The notes: a model not told the origin generated them from the letters alone. DNA of 64,000 nucleotides from Algoriphagus hitonicola (GCF_900113375.1 NZ_FOPC01000014.1:53114-117113), one strand, 5' to 3'. Positions 45,251-55,577 are shown, numbered from the stretch's first letter. Numbers and translations are program-made.

Positions 45251-46576
45251 ATGACCCCACAAAAAGAAAGACTTAGCTTCTGGCAAATCTGGAATATGAG
45301 TTTTGGTTTTCTAGGAATCCAATTTGGTTTTGCTTTACAAGGAGGCTTTATGTCTCGTATCTTCCAGACTTTGGGAGCGGATAAGGACACCATTCCTTTT
45401 CTTTGGATAGCGGCGCCTCTTACTGGTTTATTGGTTCAGCCGATAGTAGGATATCTCAGTGATCGAACTTGGCATCCTAAATTTGGAAGACGGAAGCCTT
45501 TCTTTTTCATTGGAGCTGTCTTGAGTACTATCGCCCTGTTTTTTGCGCCATATTCATCTGCGCTTTGGATGGCTGCGGGTTCTTTGTGGATTTTAGATGC
45601 TTCGATCAATATCAGTATGGAGCCTTTTCGTGCGCTCGTTGCGGACAAGTTGCCAGATGCTCAGCGATCTTATGGTTTTGTCGTTCAGACTTTAATCATT
45701 GGGATCGGGACATGGATCGCCTCCAATTTGCCTTGGATGATGACCCAGCTCGGAGTTCCTAATACCGCTGCTGCCGGAGTCATTCCTGATTCGGTAAAAT
45801 ATGCTTTTGGGATTGGGGCGGTGGTCTTGTTTGGGTCGATACTTTACACCATTCTTACTACAGATGAATATCCTCCAGAAGATCTGGAAGACTTTCAACG
45901 GGAAAAGGAAGCCAGCCGTGGTTTTTTTGCAGGATTCAGAGAGATTATCGGAAATATCGCAAATATGCCCCCGGTCATGAAAAAACTGGGGATAGTTCAG
46001 TTTTTTTCTTGGTTTGCATTCTTTACCATGTGGAGTTTTGCGACTCCGGCCATCACGGAGCATGTGTTCGGAGCCACCGATACGACTTCAGCTGCTTACA
46101 ATGATGCTGCTGATAGCGTAGGAAACTATCTGGGCACGTATGGTTTGGTCTCTATGTTTTATGCCTTGATTTTGGCGTTTATCGCAAGTAGAATAAAAAT
46201 CAACCGGCGACTACTTCATTTATCCAGTTTGATCTTGGGTGGGATTGGCTTTATTCTGATCTATTTTATACCTGAGCCGTGGATGCTCCACATTTGCTTT
46301 TCTTTGGTAGGAATTGCCTGGGCAAGTATTTTATCCATGCCTTATGCCATGCTTTCGAGTTCGGTAGAGCCAAGAAAAATGGGCGTTTACATGGGGATTT
46401 TCAACATGTTTATCGTCATTCCCCAGATCGTAGCAGCGCTTGGAGGGGTAAATTTTCTCTACAAACTGATCTTTGGAGACCAAGTCATCAACACTATGCT
46501 TTTGTCAGGTACTTTCCTGATTTTAGCGGGTTTCTCTACCTTGCTGATTACGGACAGAAGAGCCACTCATGATTGA
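45251..46576 (+). CDS. SLC45-type MFS sugar transporter
   Basis: 441 residues from ATG with about twelve membrane helices. LSDRTWHPKFGRRKPFFFIGA (key part GRRKPF) is the loop 2-3 signature of the SLC45/GPH-like maltose and sucrose transporters, and QLGVP..AAAGVIPDSV fits the family. It likely imports maltose or maltodextrin with H+ across the inner membrane. Co-transcribed with GH31. In other Bacteroidota this transporter type is part of maltodextrin loci with LacI regulators. Confidence 0.88.
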   Translation: MTPQKERLSFWQIWNMSFGFLGIQFGFALQGGFMSRIFQTLGADKDTIPFLWIAAPLTGLLVQPIVGYLSDRTWHPKFGRRKPFFFIGAVLSTIALFFAPYSSALWMAAGSLWILDASINISMEPFRALVADKLPDAQRSYGFVVQTLIIGIGTWIASNLPWMMTQLGVPNTAAAGVIPDSVKYAFGIGAVVLFGSILYTILTTDEYPPEDLEDFQREKEASRGFFAGFREIIGNIANMPPVMKKLGIVQFFSWFAFFTMWSFATPAITEHVFGATDTTSAAYNDAADSVGNYLGTYGLVSMFYALILAFIASRIKINRRLLHLSSLILGGIGFILIYFIPEPWMLHICFSLVGIAWASILSMPYAMLSSSVEPRKMGVYMGIFNMFIVIPQIVAALGGVNFLYKLIFGDQVINTMLLSGTFLILAGFSTLLITDRRATHD

Positions 46577-46658
46577 TTGATATTCCTTGGTCAAAAAAGG
46601 ATTTTTGGATGGGATCAAATTGATAAATTCGAGTTCAAATTCCCATTAATCGATCAAA

Positions 46659-47531
46659 ATGAAAGTCTTAAAAATCATAGGAGTTCCTGAGCATTTTAAT
46701 TTTCCCTGGAGATCTATCGTGGATAAGCAACCACTATTGGATCAAGGAGTCTCACTATCCTGGCAGGACGAAAGCCGGGGATCAGGTCAAATGATTAATG
46801 CTCTCACAAGTGGTGAAGTTGACCTAGGAATAATTCTTACCGAGAGCTTTCTTAAGGCTTTTCAAGAAGAAAAACCTTTGAAAATGATCGGATACCATGT
46901 TAATTCACCATTATGCTGGGGAATTCATGTTGGAAAAAACAGCAAGATAAATTCCTTGGACGAAGTAAAGAGTCCCAGTTTTTTCATCAGTCGGGAAGGT
47001 TCGGGATCTCATTTGATGGCTTCGGTATTGGCTGAGCGGGAAAAATGGTCCAGCCAATCCCTCGAATATAAAATCGTCGATAATTTGGACGGTGCTCTCT
47101 CTGCCTTTGAGAAAAATCCCGATGGCCTCTTTCTTTGGGAAAAATTCACTACCAAACCCTATGTAGATCAAGGACTCCTAAATCGGCTAGGAGAAATCCC
47201 CAGCCCTTGGCCTTGTTTTGCTATAATTGCCTCTGAGAAGGCCATGGATGAGTTTGGGGAAACTATATTTCAACTGAGGGATTTAGTCTATGAGAAAAGC
47301 AAAACGCTGAAAAATTCTACCGAAACGGTAAAGGCCATTTCTTCATCTTATCATCTAGCCGAAGAAGATGTAAAAGCTTGGCTATCACAAACTAATTGGG
47401 CTCAAATTCCTGAAATTTCAATTTCCGAATTTGAATCAGCGATGGAAATAATGGTGAGATTGGGAATCCTAAAAGCCCCCATTCCATTAGAAAATTGCTT
47501 AACTACTGACCGTCTCCGAATGATTCCTTAA
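46659..47531 (+). CDS. substrate-binding-protein-like, no signal peptide
   Basis: 290 residues from ATG. The fold resembles type 2 periplasmic binding proteins (NMT1/SsuA-like): LTSGEVDLGIILTESFLK, SFFISREGSGSHLMASVLAE and FAIIASEKAMDEF. Yet there is no signal sequence, the protein starting MKVLKIIGVPEHFNFPW, and no ABC permease or ATPase gene nearby. It may be a cytosolic sensor or enzyme built on the same fold. Its 3' end overlaps the convergent histidine-kinase gene by 33 bp. Confidence 0.75.
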   Translation: MKVLKIIGVPEHFNFPWRSIVDKQPLLDQGVSLSWQDESRGSGQMINALTSGEVDLGIILTESFLKAFQEEKPLKMIGYHVNSPLCWGIHVGKNSKINSLDEVKSPSFFISREGSGSHLMASVLAEREKWSSQSLEYKIVDNLDGALSAFEKNPDGLFLWEKFTTKPYVDQGLLNRLGEIPSPWPCFAIIASEKAMDEFGETIFQLRDLVYEKSKTLKNSTETVKAISSSYHLAEEDVKAWLSQTNWAQIPEISISEFESAMEIMVRLGILKAPIPLENCLTTDRLRMIP

Positions 47532-49466
47532 AATGTGTGCAGGAAGACTGACGCAGACTTTTGTTCCTTTTCCAGGCTCTGATTCTATACCGAGATTACC
47601 CTTACTCATTCGGACAAATTCTTTGCAGACTTGAAGTCCCAGCCCAGAGCCCTTCTCTTGTTGAGTTCCTGGTTTTGAACGTGTAATGGAATAATCAGAC
47701 TCCAAAATTTGCTCAATCTCCTCCGGATACATTCCTTTACCCTGATCAGAAACACACCAAAGCAGGTCATTCTCGCCAGTTTCAAAAACAATACGGATTT
47801 CGCCGCTCTCAGGGGAAAACTTTACAGCGTTACTTAAAATATTTCTTACCACCACTTCGATCAAATCTCTATCAAGATAAAGAATTACATCTGCTGGCAT
47901 TTCATTGGAAATATGCAGTGATTTAGTCTGAATCTGAGGAGCTAAAAGCTGAATGATTCCTTGGACTACCTCGTTCATGCTCACTGAAGTAGGGTTTACT
48001 CTAAATCCCTCCATTTGAGCCAGAGACCATTTAAGTGTATTGGTCAAGGTAAAATGAACAGAATCCACATCCTTTTTTAGGGTTTTGAGAATGCTCATGA
48101 ATTCTTGCTGGGAAATTGCTCCTCCGAGTGTGAGATCAATTAAACTTTTGACCGAACCGATTGGACCCCGTAGATCATGTCCCAAGATGGAAAACAACTT
48201 ATTTTTCGTCTCATTGATTTTCTCAAGTTGAAGGGATTTTTGTTCCAAATCGGAATTTTGATCGGCGATTTTCTGCTTTTGTAAGATCAGATCTTGATTG
48301 TACTTTTTGACATTCCTATTCAACTTATAAAGCCTCAATCCAAGGATCAAAACAATGATCGCCGCTATACTTACAAGCCAGACGATACGGTTGATAAATA
48401 ATAAATTATCCGCTTGGTTCTTATTTTGAGCCTTAAGCAACTCCAATTCAGATTTTTCCAGATTTTCCTGAAACATTCCCTGCATCAAGGCTATTCTATC
48501 CCGATTGGCTTGATCGACTAAAGAATCATTTATGATGGTGTATTGATTTAAATGCTGGTAAGCCAAATCAATATCACCCCTACGCTGATGGACTTGAGAC
48601 AAATATTTATGGGACTTGGATAGTTCATCCCGGTAATTGTTTGCCTCGGAGACCTCAATCCCTTCTTCCAGTATTTTTTCGGCTTTTTCCAACTCACCTA
48701 ATTGCAAATAGGCATTTCCCAGACGGTGCATCACACTTGCCTGAAAAGAGGTGATTCCCTGAACTCGTGCCATCTGAAGAGACTTTTCGAAAATAACTAC
48801 TGCGCTGTCAAATTGTCCTCGACCTACATGAACATCCCCGAGAACCCGATTGGAAAAAGAAGTCAAATAAGGAGAACCCGAAGATTCGTTGATATTGATG
48901 GCCTTCTTGGCATAGAAAACGGCGGAATCATATTCCTCCACTTGGATGAAATTAAAGGCGACATTGTTTAAGCTTCTGATTTGGGTGTATAGGTCGTCAG
49001 AACCCTCAACCAATTCAAAAGCCATCTTAAATTGATTGATCGCCATTTGGTAATTTTGCTGGGCATAATAGAGGGCTCCCATATTGTTCAAAATCCTGGC
49101 CGCAAGATTAGAATCTGGGATTTCGGAAGCCAACTCGTAGGCATCTTCCGAAAAATCAAAGGCGAGCTGCCACTGACCTCCACGGTAATAAATCCATCCG
49201 ATATTTTCTTTGGACTTGGACAGTCCGTAAGTGTAATTGAGCTCCTGAGAAAGCTTTTCCGCCTCGAGAGAAAAATCCATTGCTTCCTGAGAAGAAATCT
49301 CCCGCAGTTGGGTAGCTATTTCATTTAGGACGTCCACGCGCTCCTGACCACTCGCATTAGGCAATACCTCTTTTAAACTATCTAAATCTGGCTGCTGGGA
49401 TTGGGCCGAAATAGATAGCAAAAAAAAGAAAAATAGTAGGAATAAGTTCTGTATAAGGATTCTCAC
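47499..49466 (-). CDS. TPR sensor histidine kinase
   Basis: 655 residues from GTG 49466; an in-frame stop lies just upstream and no ATG gives the signal peptide LFLLFFFFLLSISAQSQ. The periplasmic part (about 25-330) is made of TPR-like repeats (NNMGALYYAQQNYQMAI, LGNAYLQLGELEKA). One transmembrane helix (~358-380) leads to a coiled coil and HisKA with His430 in FSILGHDLRGPIG. HATPase motifs are ILSNAVKFSP, SDQGKGM and GSGLGLQV. It should phosphorylate an unlinked response regulator; none is adjacent. Confidence 0.92.
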   Translation of the reverse strand: MRILIQNLFLLFFFFLLSISAQSQQPDLDSLKEVLPNASGQERVDVLNEIATQLREISSQEAMDFSLEAEKLSQELNYTYGLSKSKENIGWIYYRGGQWQLAFDFSEDAYELASEIPDSNLAARILNNMGALYYAQQNYQMAINQFKMAFELVEGSDDLYTQIRSLNNVAFNFIQVEEYDSAVFYAKKAININESSGSPYLTSFSNRVLGDVHVGRGQFDSAVVIFEKSLQMARVQGITSFQASVMHRLGNAYLQLGELEKAEKILEEGIEVSEANNYRDELSKSHKYLSQVHQRRGDIDLAYQHLNQYTIINDSLVDQANRDRIALMQGMFQENLEKSELELLKAQNKNQADNLLFINRIVWLVSIAAIIVLILGLRLYKLNRNVKKYNQDLILQKQKIADQNSDLEQKSLQLEKINETKNKLFSILGHDLRGPIGSVKSLIDLTLGGAISQQEFMSILKTLKKDVDSVHFTLTNTLKWSLAQMEGFRVNPTSVSMNEVVQGIIQLLAPQIQTKSLHISNEMPADVILYLDRDLIEVVVRNILSNAVKFSPESGEIRIVFETGENDLLWCVSDQGKGMYPEEIEQILESDYSITRSKPGTQQEKGSGLGLQVCKEFVRMSKGNLGIESEPGKGTKVCVSLPAHILRNHSETVSS

Positions 49467-49556
49467 CTAGTGGAAGCTGTTTGGTAATGCAAAATAAACA
49501 GAATCAATGAAATGAATTATAAAAAAATCCAATCAAAAGCTTTTTTATCCATCTTT

Positions 49557-50342
49557 TTAATTTTTAAGGCTTTCCCAATCCCAATCCTTGTTCATTTGCT
49601 TGATCGCATGATGAGCTGTCAAATCATACTGACAGGGAACAATAGAAACATAATTATTCGCTATCGCCCACTCATCATTATCTTCTCCTTTGTCAAAATT
49701 CACAAAATTCCCTGCCATCCAGAAATATTTCCTCCCGTTGGGATCAAATCGCTCTGCAAATTCCTCCTGCCACTTTGCATCGGCTTGACGACAAACTTTG
49801 ATTCCCTTTATATCTTCGATTTGCTTTGGAGGAAAGTTTACATTCAAAGCTATTCCTTTCGGAATTCCATTTTCCAAAACCTGCTTGGCGATTTTTTCGA
49901 CCCATACTTCCACATGAGAAAAATCTGCTTTGGATGAAAAGTCGCAAAGACTAAAACCGATTGACGGCAAACCTTCTAAGGCACCTTCAATAGCTGCCGA
50001 CATGGTTCCTGAATAAAGAACCGATATCGAGGTATTTGATCCATGATTGATACCACTGACTACCAGATCCGGAGTACGGTCCTTCAGCACATAATGCTTG
50101 GCCAGTTTGACACAGTCTGCGGGTGTGCCACTGGATTTGTAAGCTACCACTCCGTCAAAAATCTCCTCCTCGTATAACCTCAATGTCTCTCCAATCGTGA
50201 TGGCATGTCCCATTCCAGATTGCGGACTGTCAGGTGCCACGACTACTACCTCGCCTAGTTTTTTCATAATAGACACGAGCACACGGATTCCCTTGGAGGT
50301 AATCCCATCGTCATTGGAGACGAGAATAAGCGGTTTTGACAT
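49557..50342 (-). CDS. surE: 5'/3'-nucleotidase SurE
   Basis: 261 residues from ATG. N-terminal ILVSNDDGITSKGI holds the catalytic Asp pair, followed by VVVAPDSPQSGMGHAIT and VSGINHGSNTSISVLYSGTMSAA, all SurE signatures. It removes phosphate from nucleoside monophosphates with a divalent metal. It overlaps the preceding gene as TAATG, so translation is coupled. Confidence 0.94.
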   Translation of the reverse strand: MSKPLILVSNDDGITSKGIRVLVSIMKKLGEVVVVAPDSPQSGMGHAITIGETLRLYEEEIFDGVVAYKSSGTPADCVKLAKHYVLKDRTPDLVVSGINHGSNTSISVLYSGTMSAAIEGALEGLPSIGFSLCDFSSKADFSHVEVWVEKIAKQVLENGIPKGIALNVNFPPKQIEDIKGIKVCRQADAKWQEEFAERFDPNGRKYFWMAGNFVNFDKGEDNDEWAIANNYVSIVPCQYDLTAHHAIKQMNKDWDWESLKN

Positions 50343-50992
50343 TAGTTGTTGTTCAGTTCGTTGTAATAGGCAGTGATGCGAAGTAAGTCGCCACGCTTGT
50401 CATGTTCCAGCCGGTTTTTTCGCATGAAAAGATTGATCTCATCTTCATATCCCGAAAGAAGGGAAAATAGATCTTTCTTTTTCAAACTGTACCGCTGGAT
50501 TTGATTATCCTTGAAAAAGTAATAATTGAATGCGAGTCGATAGCCAGTCATAGTCTGAGGACCCCATAGTGGATTCATACTCATCGGACCCCATGCACCC
50601 ATGTTTCGGGAATCTGTAGCGATATATTCTCTACAGAGCAACGCGACATTTTCTCCTTCGGTCAAGACCTCAAAAAATATCGGCGTTTCGTAATCTCCAT
50701 TGAGAGAATAAGGTAAACTGTAAAACTTTCTCACGCCTCCATAGACCTCATCAAATATTTCGAAGTAGGCTACATTGGAAGCAGTAAAGGTTTCGATTCG
50801 ATCAGTTTGAAGTTGGACTAGGTTATTATCCAAATCATATTTAACCAATCCGGTGTAATTCTGACCTTCTGATCCGTATATATTTCCTTTGTGCCAAATC
50901 TGTGAAGGAAACTGATTTTGCCCAAAAGCAACTGCTGTCACCAACAACAGCATGCCGAGTGATAAAAGGGTATGATTTAAAATCTTATTCAT
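50342..50992 (-). CDS. secreted protein of unknown function coupled to surE
   Basis: 216 residues from ATG with a signal peptide LSLGMLLLVTAVAFGQ (~24). The mature part is beta-rich (GNIYGSEGQNYTGLVKYDL, FYSLPYSLNGDYETPIFFEV) and ends in a charged helical tail (SLLSGYEDEINLFMRKNR). I do not recognise a named domain; similar short exported proteins are common in Bacteroidota. The TAATG overlap with surE suggests co-expression, though a cytosolic nucleotidase and an exported protein make an odd pair. Confidence 0.8.
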   Translation of the reverse strand: MNKILNHTLLSLGMLLLVTAVAFGQNQFPSQIWHKGNIYGSEGQNYTGLVKYDLDNNLVQLQTDRIETFTASNVAYFEIFDEVYGGVRKFYSLPYSLNGDYETPIFFEVLTEGENVALLCREYIATDSRNMGAWGPMSMNPLWGPQTMTGYRLAFNYYFFKDNQIQRYSLKKKDLFSLLSGYEDEINLFMRKNRLEHDKRGDLLRITAYYNELNNN

Positions 50993-51065
50993 AACACATT
51001 TTACGCATTTTTTCTATCCGGGTTAACAAGCTAGCCCACTCAACTATTGGCAATCTGAAGTAGAA

Positions 51066-52298
51066 TTACTTGAGAATGGTATGCCCCATTTTATCCCGTT
51101 TTGTCTTTAAATATTTTTCATTGTGAGGATTTGGCGCAATTTCGATCGGCACTTGATCTACGATTTCCAAACCATAACCGATCAATCCAACCCGTTTTTG
51201 AGGATTATTAGAAATCAAGCGGATTTTACCCACACCCAAATCTCTCAAGATCTGTGCCCCTACCCCATAATCTCTGCTGTCCATGGGAAGCCCCAAAGCC
51301 AAATTGGCCTGTACGGTATCCATTCCCTCTTCCTGTAATTTGTAGGCTTTGAGTTTATTGATCAATCCAATTCCTCTCCCCTCTTGATTCATGTATAATA
51401 CAAGTCCTTTGCCTTCTTTCTCGACCATCTCCATCGCTGCATGAAGCTGCGGACCACAATCGCATCGGCAACTGCCAAAAATATCACCAGTCATACAAGA
51501 AGAATGCACACGGACCAAAACTGGCTCATCTTTTTCCCAAGTCCCTTTGATCAATGCTAAATGAAGTTCGTCCGTATTGGTTTGACGGAAAGCAATCAAA
51601 TCAAAATCTCCCCAAGTGGTGGGCAGTTCGACTCCGATTTCTCGTTTGATCAAAGATTCATTTTTTAGCCGGTAGGCTATAAGATCCTTAATGGAGACGA
51701 GTTTTAAATTAAATTTTTTGGCTACTTCGACCAAGTCGGGAAGTCTTGCCATCGTCCCATCTTCATTCATGATCTCCACCAAAACTCCCGCAGGCGAAAG
51801 GCCAGCCAAACGTGAAAAATCTATCGCAGCTTCGGTATGGCCAGCTCTCCTCAAGACTCCTCCTCTTTTGGCTTTCAAAGGAAAAATGTGCCCCGGTTTC
51901 CCGAGCTCGGATGGATCTATGGTGTCATCCACTAGAGCTTTGATGGTTTTGGCACGATCGGAAGCCGAAATCCCCGTGGTGCATCCATGCCCAATCAAAT
52001 CCACAGAAACCGTAAAGGGAGTTTCAAAAGCCGCGGTATTTTGTCCGACCATGAGTTCGAGTCCCAATTTTTCGCATCGATCCTCAATCAATGGCGCACA
52101 AATCAGTCCGCGCCCATGAGTGGCCATGAAATTGATGATTTCTGGAGTTACTTTTTCGGCGGCACAGACAAAATCCCCCTCGTTTTCACGATCCTCATCA
52201 TCGACTACAATGATTACTTCTCCATTTTTGATTGCTTCAATAGCAGATTCTATTGAATCCAATTGGTAATTTTCCACTCGATTTGGGTTAGAATTCAT
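51066..52298 (-). CDS. ribBA: bifunctional DHBP synthase / GTP cyclohydrolase II
   Basis: 410 residues from ATG 52298 (a GTG at 52313 is less likely). The N-terminal RibB domain has [13 protein letters not shown] and the active-site HTEAAIDF segment. The C-terminal RibA domain has the zinc triad in [15 protein letters not shown] and QEGRGIGL. The two domains start the two branches of riboflavin synthesis from ribulose 5-phosphate and GTP. No FMN riboswitch was seen in the 69-bp leader. Confidence 0.95.
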   Translation of the reverse strand: MNSNPNRVENYQLDSIESAIEAIKNGEVIIVVDDEDRENEGDFVCAAEKVTPEIINFMATHGRGLICAPLIEDRCEKLGLELMVGQNTAAFETPFTVSVDLIGHGCTTGISASDRAKTIKALVDDTIDPSELGKPGHIFPLKAKRGGVLRRAGHTEAAIDFSRLAGLSPAGVLVEIMNEDGTMARLPDLVEVAKKFNLKLVSIKDLIAYRLKNESLIKREIGVELPTTWGDFDLIAFRQTNTDELHLALIKGTWEKDEPVLVRVHSSCMTGDIFGSCRCDCGPQLHAAMEMVEKEGKGLVLYMNQEGRGIGLINKLKAYKLQEEGMDTVQANLALGLPMDSRDYGVGAQILRDLGVGKIRLISNNPQKRVGLIGYGLEIVDQVPIEIAPNPHNEKYLKTKRDKMGHTILK

Positions 52299-52367
52299 GT
52301 AAATTTGAAGCACAAATTTAAGTGCTTTAGGTTCTAAAACAGTTAGGTGCCAAAGAAAGTTTGGCTA

Positions 52368-54305
52368 TCAGCCTACGACAATGCCCAATTCTTTATCAAT
52401 CTCAATCTGAACTTTTTTTAAGGCAAAATAAAGTTCCTGAAATTCGATTACCTGATCATCACCAAGATGCTCATTTTCTGCATTTTTGATTTTCGCTTTG
52501 GCCTCTTCCATCATCTTTCGGACAAATTTCCGCTTCAGTCGGAGAATCGTCCTAAACCCTGTCAGCGTCAGGTCATCCTCCTCTTTGTTGACCAAAATCT
52601 GATGAGTAGTTTCCCAGTGGGTCGATATCTCGTGCCTTGGCGTAATCAGATTGATGATTTCATTTTTGATTTCTAGATCCTCCACAGTTTTAAAAAAATC
52701 CTTTCCTGGAATCTCTTTTTGAGCCAGTTTGTAGCGATACATTTTCAAAATCTTGGAATAAATGGGAGTTTCAAACTCTAATTCTTCTGTTTCTTGCAGT
52801 AAATACTGGCAAAGATGCATTTCTTGCCCATCGAGTTTTTCCCATCCATAATTGACCAAAAGCCGGATCATTTCCCGCTCCTGCAGCCTTAAAATCTCAT
52901 GAATTGAAATCTCCTCCTTGGAAGGAATAAACTCCTCGAAAGGACGATCAGCTTCCGGTTCCTCTTTTTGTTTGAAATACTGATCTTTTTGGGATTTCAG
53001 CAGGGATTTATTCAGCTCGGCATGGATGATTTCCTCATCGACATCGAGCAGAACTCCAGCCTCTTTGGCATAAACGGATCGGACAATTGGATCGGGAATT
53101 TTTCCAATACTTAAAATCACCTCTCGGATCACTTCGGCTTTTCGAATCGGATCGCGAGAAAATTCACCTTTAAAAAGCCCGATTTTAAACCCGATGAAAT
53201 CCTTGCTTTGTTCTTTCAGATAGGTCTGAAAAGCTTCTGTCCCAACCTTTCTGGAATAACTATCCGGATCCTCTCCTTCGGGAAAAACCACAGCTTTGAC
53301 ATTGAGCCCACCCTCGAGCAAAAGGTCAATTCCCCGAAGAGATGCCTTGATCCCAGCAGCATCTCCATCGTAAAGCACGGTAACTTGATCCGTAAATCGT
53401 TTGATCAATTTGATTTGACCCTCTGTCAAGGAAGTTCCGGAGGATGCTACCACATTTTCGATCCCTGACAAGTGCATGGAAACGACATCGGTGTAACCTT
53501 CTACCAAATAACAGTTGTCCAGATCTCGAATGGCTTTTTTGGCCTGAAACATCCCATACAGCACATCGCTTTTGTGGTAAACTGGGGTTTCGGGAGAATT
53601 GATGTACTTAGGTTGATTTTTATCCTTGGTGAGTATTCGAGCTCCGAAGGCAATGGGCTTTCCACTAATATTATGAATCGTAAATATCGCCCTGTTTCTA
53701 AAGCGGTCATAGATTCGGCTGGGATCACCTTCCTTCTGCAAAACAAGTCCGGCCTTGAGCAAAATCTCCTCTGAAAAACCTGCTTTTTTGGCAGCATTAA
53801 GCAAATTATCCCAGCCGTCCAAGGCAAAACCCAAGTCAAATTTTTCAATGATTGCGGGCGAAAATCCGCGCTCTTTAAAGTAACTCAGCCCGATGGATTT
53901 CCCTTCTGGAGTATTGAGATTCTTGACAAAAAAATCACGGGCAAAACCCAAAGCAATCAATAAGCTTTCTCGCTCACTTTGAGCTTGTTCCTGTTCTGGA
54001 GTTCGGGCTTCGTCTTCTTCGACCTCGATTCCGTATTTTCCCGCCAAATGGCGAATGGCTTCCTGAAATCCAATCCCCTCAATATCCATGATAAACTGGA
54101 TGGGATCACCGGCTTTTCCACAGCCAAAGCATTTGTAGATCTGCTTAGCCGGAGAAATGGAAAAAGAGGGTGTTTTTTCCCCATGAAAGGGACAACAGGC
54201 CCAGAGATTCTGGCCCTTTTTTTTGAGGGGCACATAGTCTCCTACTACCTCCTCGATATCCATTCTTTCCTTTACTTTGTCCGAGGTGAATTTACTTATA
54301 CTCAT
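52368..54305 (-). CDS. dnaG: DNA primase
   Basis: 645 residues from ATG. The CHC2 zinc finger uses C38, H41, C59 and C62 (CCPFHGEKTPSF, YKCFGCGKAGD). The RNA polymerase domain shows YFKERGF and FRNRAIFTI. The Toprim domain has VEGYTDVVSMH and LYDGDAAGIKA. The C-terminal helicase-binding part is longer and charged. It lays RNA primers at the replication fork with DnaB helicase. No rpsU/rpoD neighbours, as usual outside Proteobacteria. Confidence 0.95.
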   Translation of the reverse strand: MSISKFTSDKVKERMDIEEVVGDYVPLKKKGQNLWACCPFHGEKTPSFSISPAKQIYKCFGCGKAGDPIQFIMDIEGIGFQEAIRHLAGKYGIEVEEDEARTPEQEQAQSERESLLIALGFARDFFVKNLNTPEGKSIGLSYFKERGFSPAIIEKFDLGFALDGWDNLLNAAKKAGFSEEILLKAGLVLQKEGDPSRIYDRFRNRAIFTIHNISGKPIAFGARILTKDKNQPKYINSPETPVYHKSDVLYGMFQAKKAIRDLDNCYLVEGYTDVVSMHLSGIENVVASSGTSLTEGQIKLIKRFTDQVTVLYDGDAAGIKASLRGIDLLLEGGLNVKAVVFPEGEDPDSYSRKVGTEAFQTYLKEQSKDFIGFKIGLFKGEFSRDPIRKAEVIREVILSIGKIPDPIVRSVYAKEAGVLLDVDEEIIHAELNKSLLKSQKDQYFKQKEEPEADRPFEEFIPSKEEISIHEILRLQEREMIRLLVNYGWEKLDGQEMHLCQYLLQETEELEFETPIYSKILKMYRYKLAQKEIPGKDFFKTVEDLEIKNEIINLITPRHEISTHWETTHQILVNKEEDDLTLTGFRTILRLKRKFVRKMMEEAKAKIKNAENEHLGDDQVIEFQELYFALKKVQIEIDKELGIVVG

Positions 54306-54468
54306 GGCTGCACAATTACGACAAAGTTAATGTACACTCCCAATTAGCCTATCAAAATCAAGAACTATTTGGCCAATTGGGAAGTTTAAAAACAAAGGCA
54401 GAAATCAGCCGAAGTTTTACAAAGCAAAGTCTAAGCACTAACTTGCGAAAAAAATTAGAACCCTTCAC

Positions 54469-55563
54469 ATGCAAATCACCAAAGAATCCTTGTTGAAATC
54501 CCTCTCCCGAGTGGAAGACCCCGATCTGAAAAGAGATTTGGTGAGTCTGGGAATGATCCAAGGAATTGCCATTTCTGGAAATAAAGTTCAATTTAAAGTA
54601 GTCCTGACCACTCCCGCTTGCCCGCTCAAGGAAGTGATCAAAAACAATTGTTTGGAAGCTTTGGAGGAAGATTTTGGGAAGGAAATCGAGGTAGAAATCA
54701 CCATGACATCGCAAGTCACCACAGTAAGAGATGCTACGCCGATTTTGCCTCAGGTAAAAAATATTATAGCCATTGCCTCCGGAAAAGGCGGAGTGGGAAA
54801 ATCCACCACGGCGGTAAATTTGGCTGTTTCACTGGCTGAGACCGGTGCAAAGGTAGGTTTGATTGATGCAGATATTTCGGGACCTTCTATCCCTACCATG
54901 TTTAATGTGGAGGGTGAGCAGCCCTCAGTCAAAAAGGTGGGGGATAAGAATGTCATCATCCCCATCATGCAGTATGGGGTGAAATTGATGTCTATTGGTT
55001 TTCTAACTCCAAGTGATTCGGCTGTCGTTTGGCGAGGCCCCATGGCCAGTTCTGCTCTTCGGCAGTTTATTTCGGATGTCGAGTGGGGAGAGTTGGATTA
55101 TCTATTTATTGACTTACCTCCGGGTACTTCAGATATTCATTTGACGATGGTGCAGACCGTCCCGGTGACTGGTGCTGTGATTGTCACTACACCTCAAAAA
55201 GTAGCCTTGGCCGATGCCAGCAAGGGACTTTCGATGTTTAAGCAGCCGCAAATTAATGTTCCCGTTTTAGGTGTTATAGAAAATATGGCTTACTTTACAC
55301 CTGAAGAACTACCTGATAACAAATATTATTTATTTGGAAAAGAAGGGGGCAGAAAATTAGCTGAAAAGTACCAAGTGCCTTTCCTTGGGGAAGTTCCGAT
55401 CGTTCAGAGTATCCGGGAAAGTGGAGATACGGGATTTCCGGCAGTATTGAAGAACGGATTAACCAAGACTGCGTATATGGAATTAGCAGAATCCGTAGCC
55501 CGCCAAATTGCCATTAGAAACGCGTCGGCAAAAAAGACAGAAATCGTAGAAATTAAAGCATAA
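54469..55563 (+). CDS. Mrp/ApbC-family iron-sulfur cluster carrier, without the CxxC
   Basis: 364 residues from ATG. An N-terminal MIP18/DUF59 domain (1-85, with TTPACPLK) precedes the deviant Walker A SGKGGVGKST (104-113) and the P-loop ATPase. The position that usually carries the C-terminal CxxC reads ENMAYFTPEELPDNKYY (271-287), with no cysteines. The family assembles or passes Fe-S clusters to apoproteins; the missing motif suggests cluster handling through the DUF59 Cys or a partner. The nifU-like gene follows 14 bp later. Confidence 0.93.
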   Translation: MQITKESLLKSLSRVEDPDLKRDLVSLGMIQGIAISGNKVQFKVVLTTPACPLKEVIKNNCLEALEEDFGKEIEVEITMTSQVTTVRDATPILPQVKNIIAIASGKGGVGKSTTAVNLAVSLAETGAKVGLIDADISGPSIPTMFNVEGEQPSVKKVGDKNVIIPIMQYGVKLMSIGFLTPSDSAVVWRGPMASSALRQFISDVEWGELDYLFIDLPPGTSDIHLTMVQTVPVTGAVIVTTPQKVALADASKGLSMFKQPQINVPVLGVIENMAYFTPEELPDNKYYLFGKEGGRKLAEKYQVPFLGEVPIVQSIRESGDTGFPAVLKNGLTKTAYMELAESVARQIAIRNASAKKTEIVEIKA

Positions 55564-55577
55564 TACCCTATATAGAA

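Noticed and set aside
52299..52367. FMN riboswitch upstream of ribBA
   Set aside because: Leader is only 69 bp and none of the conserved RFN segments are visible.
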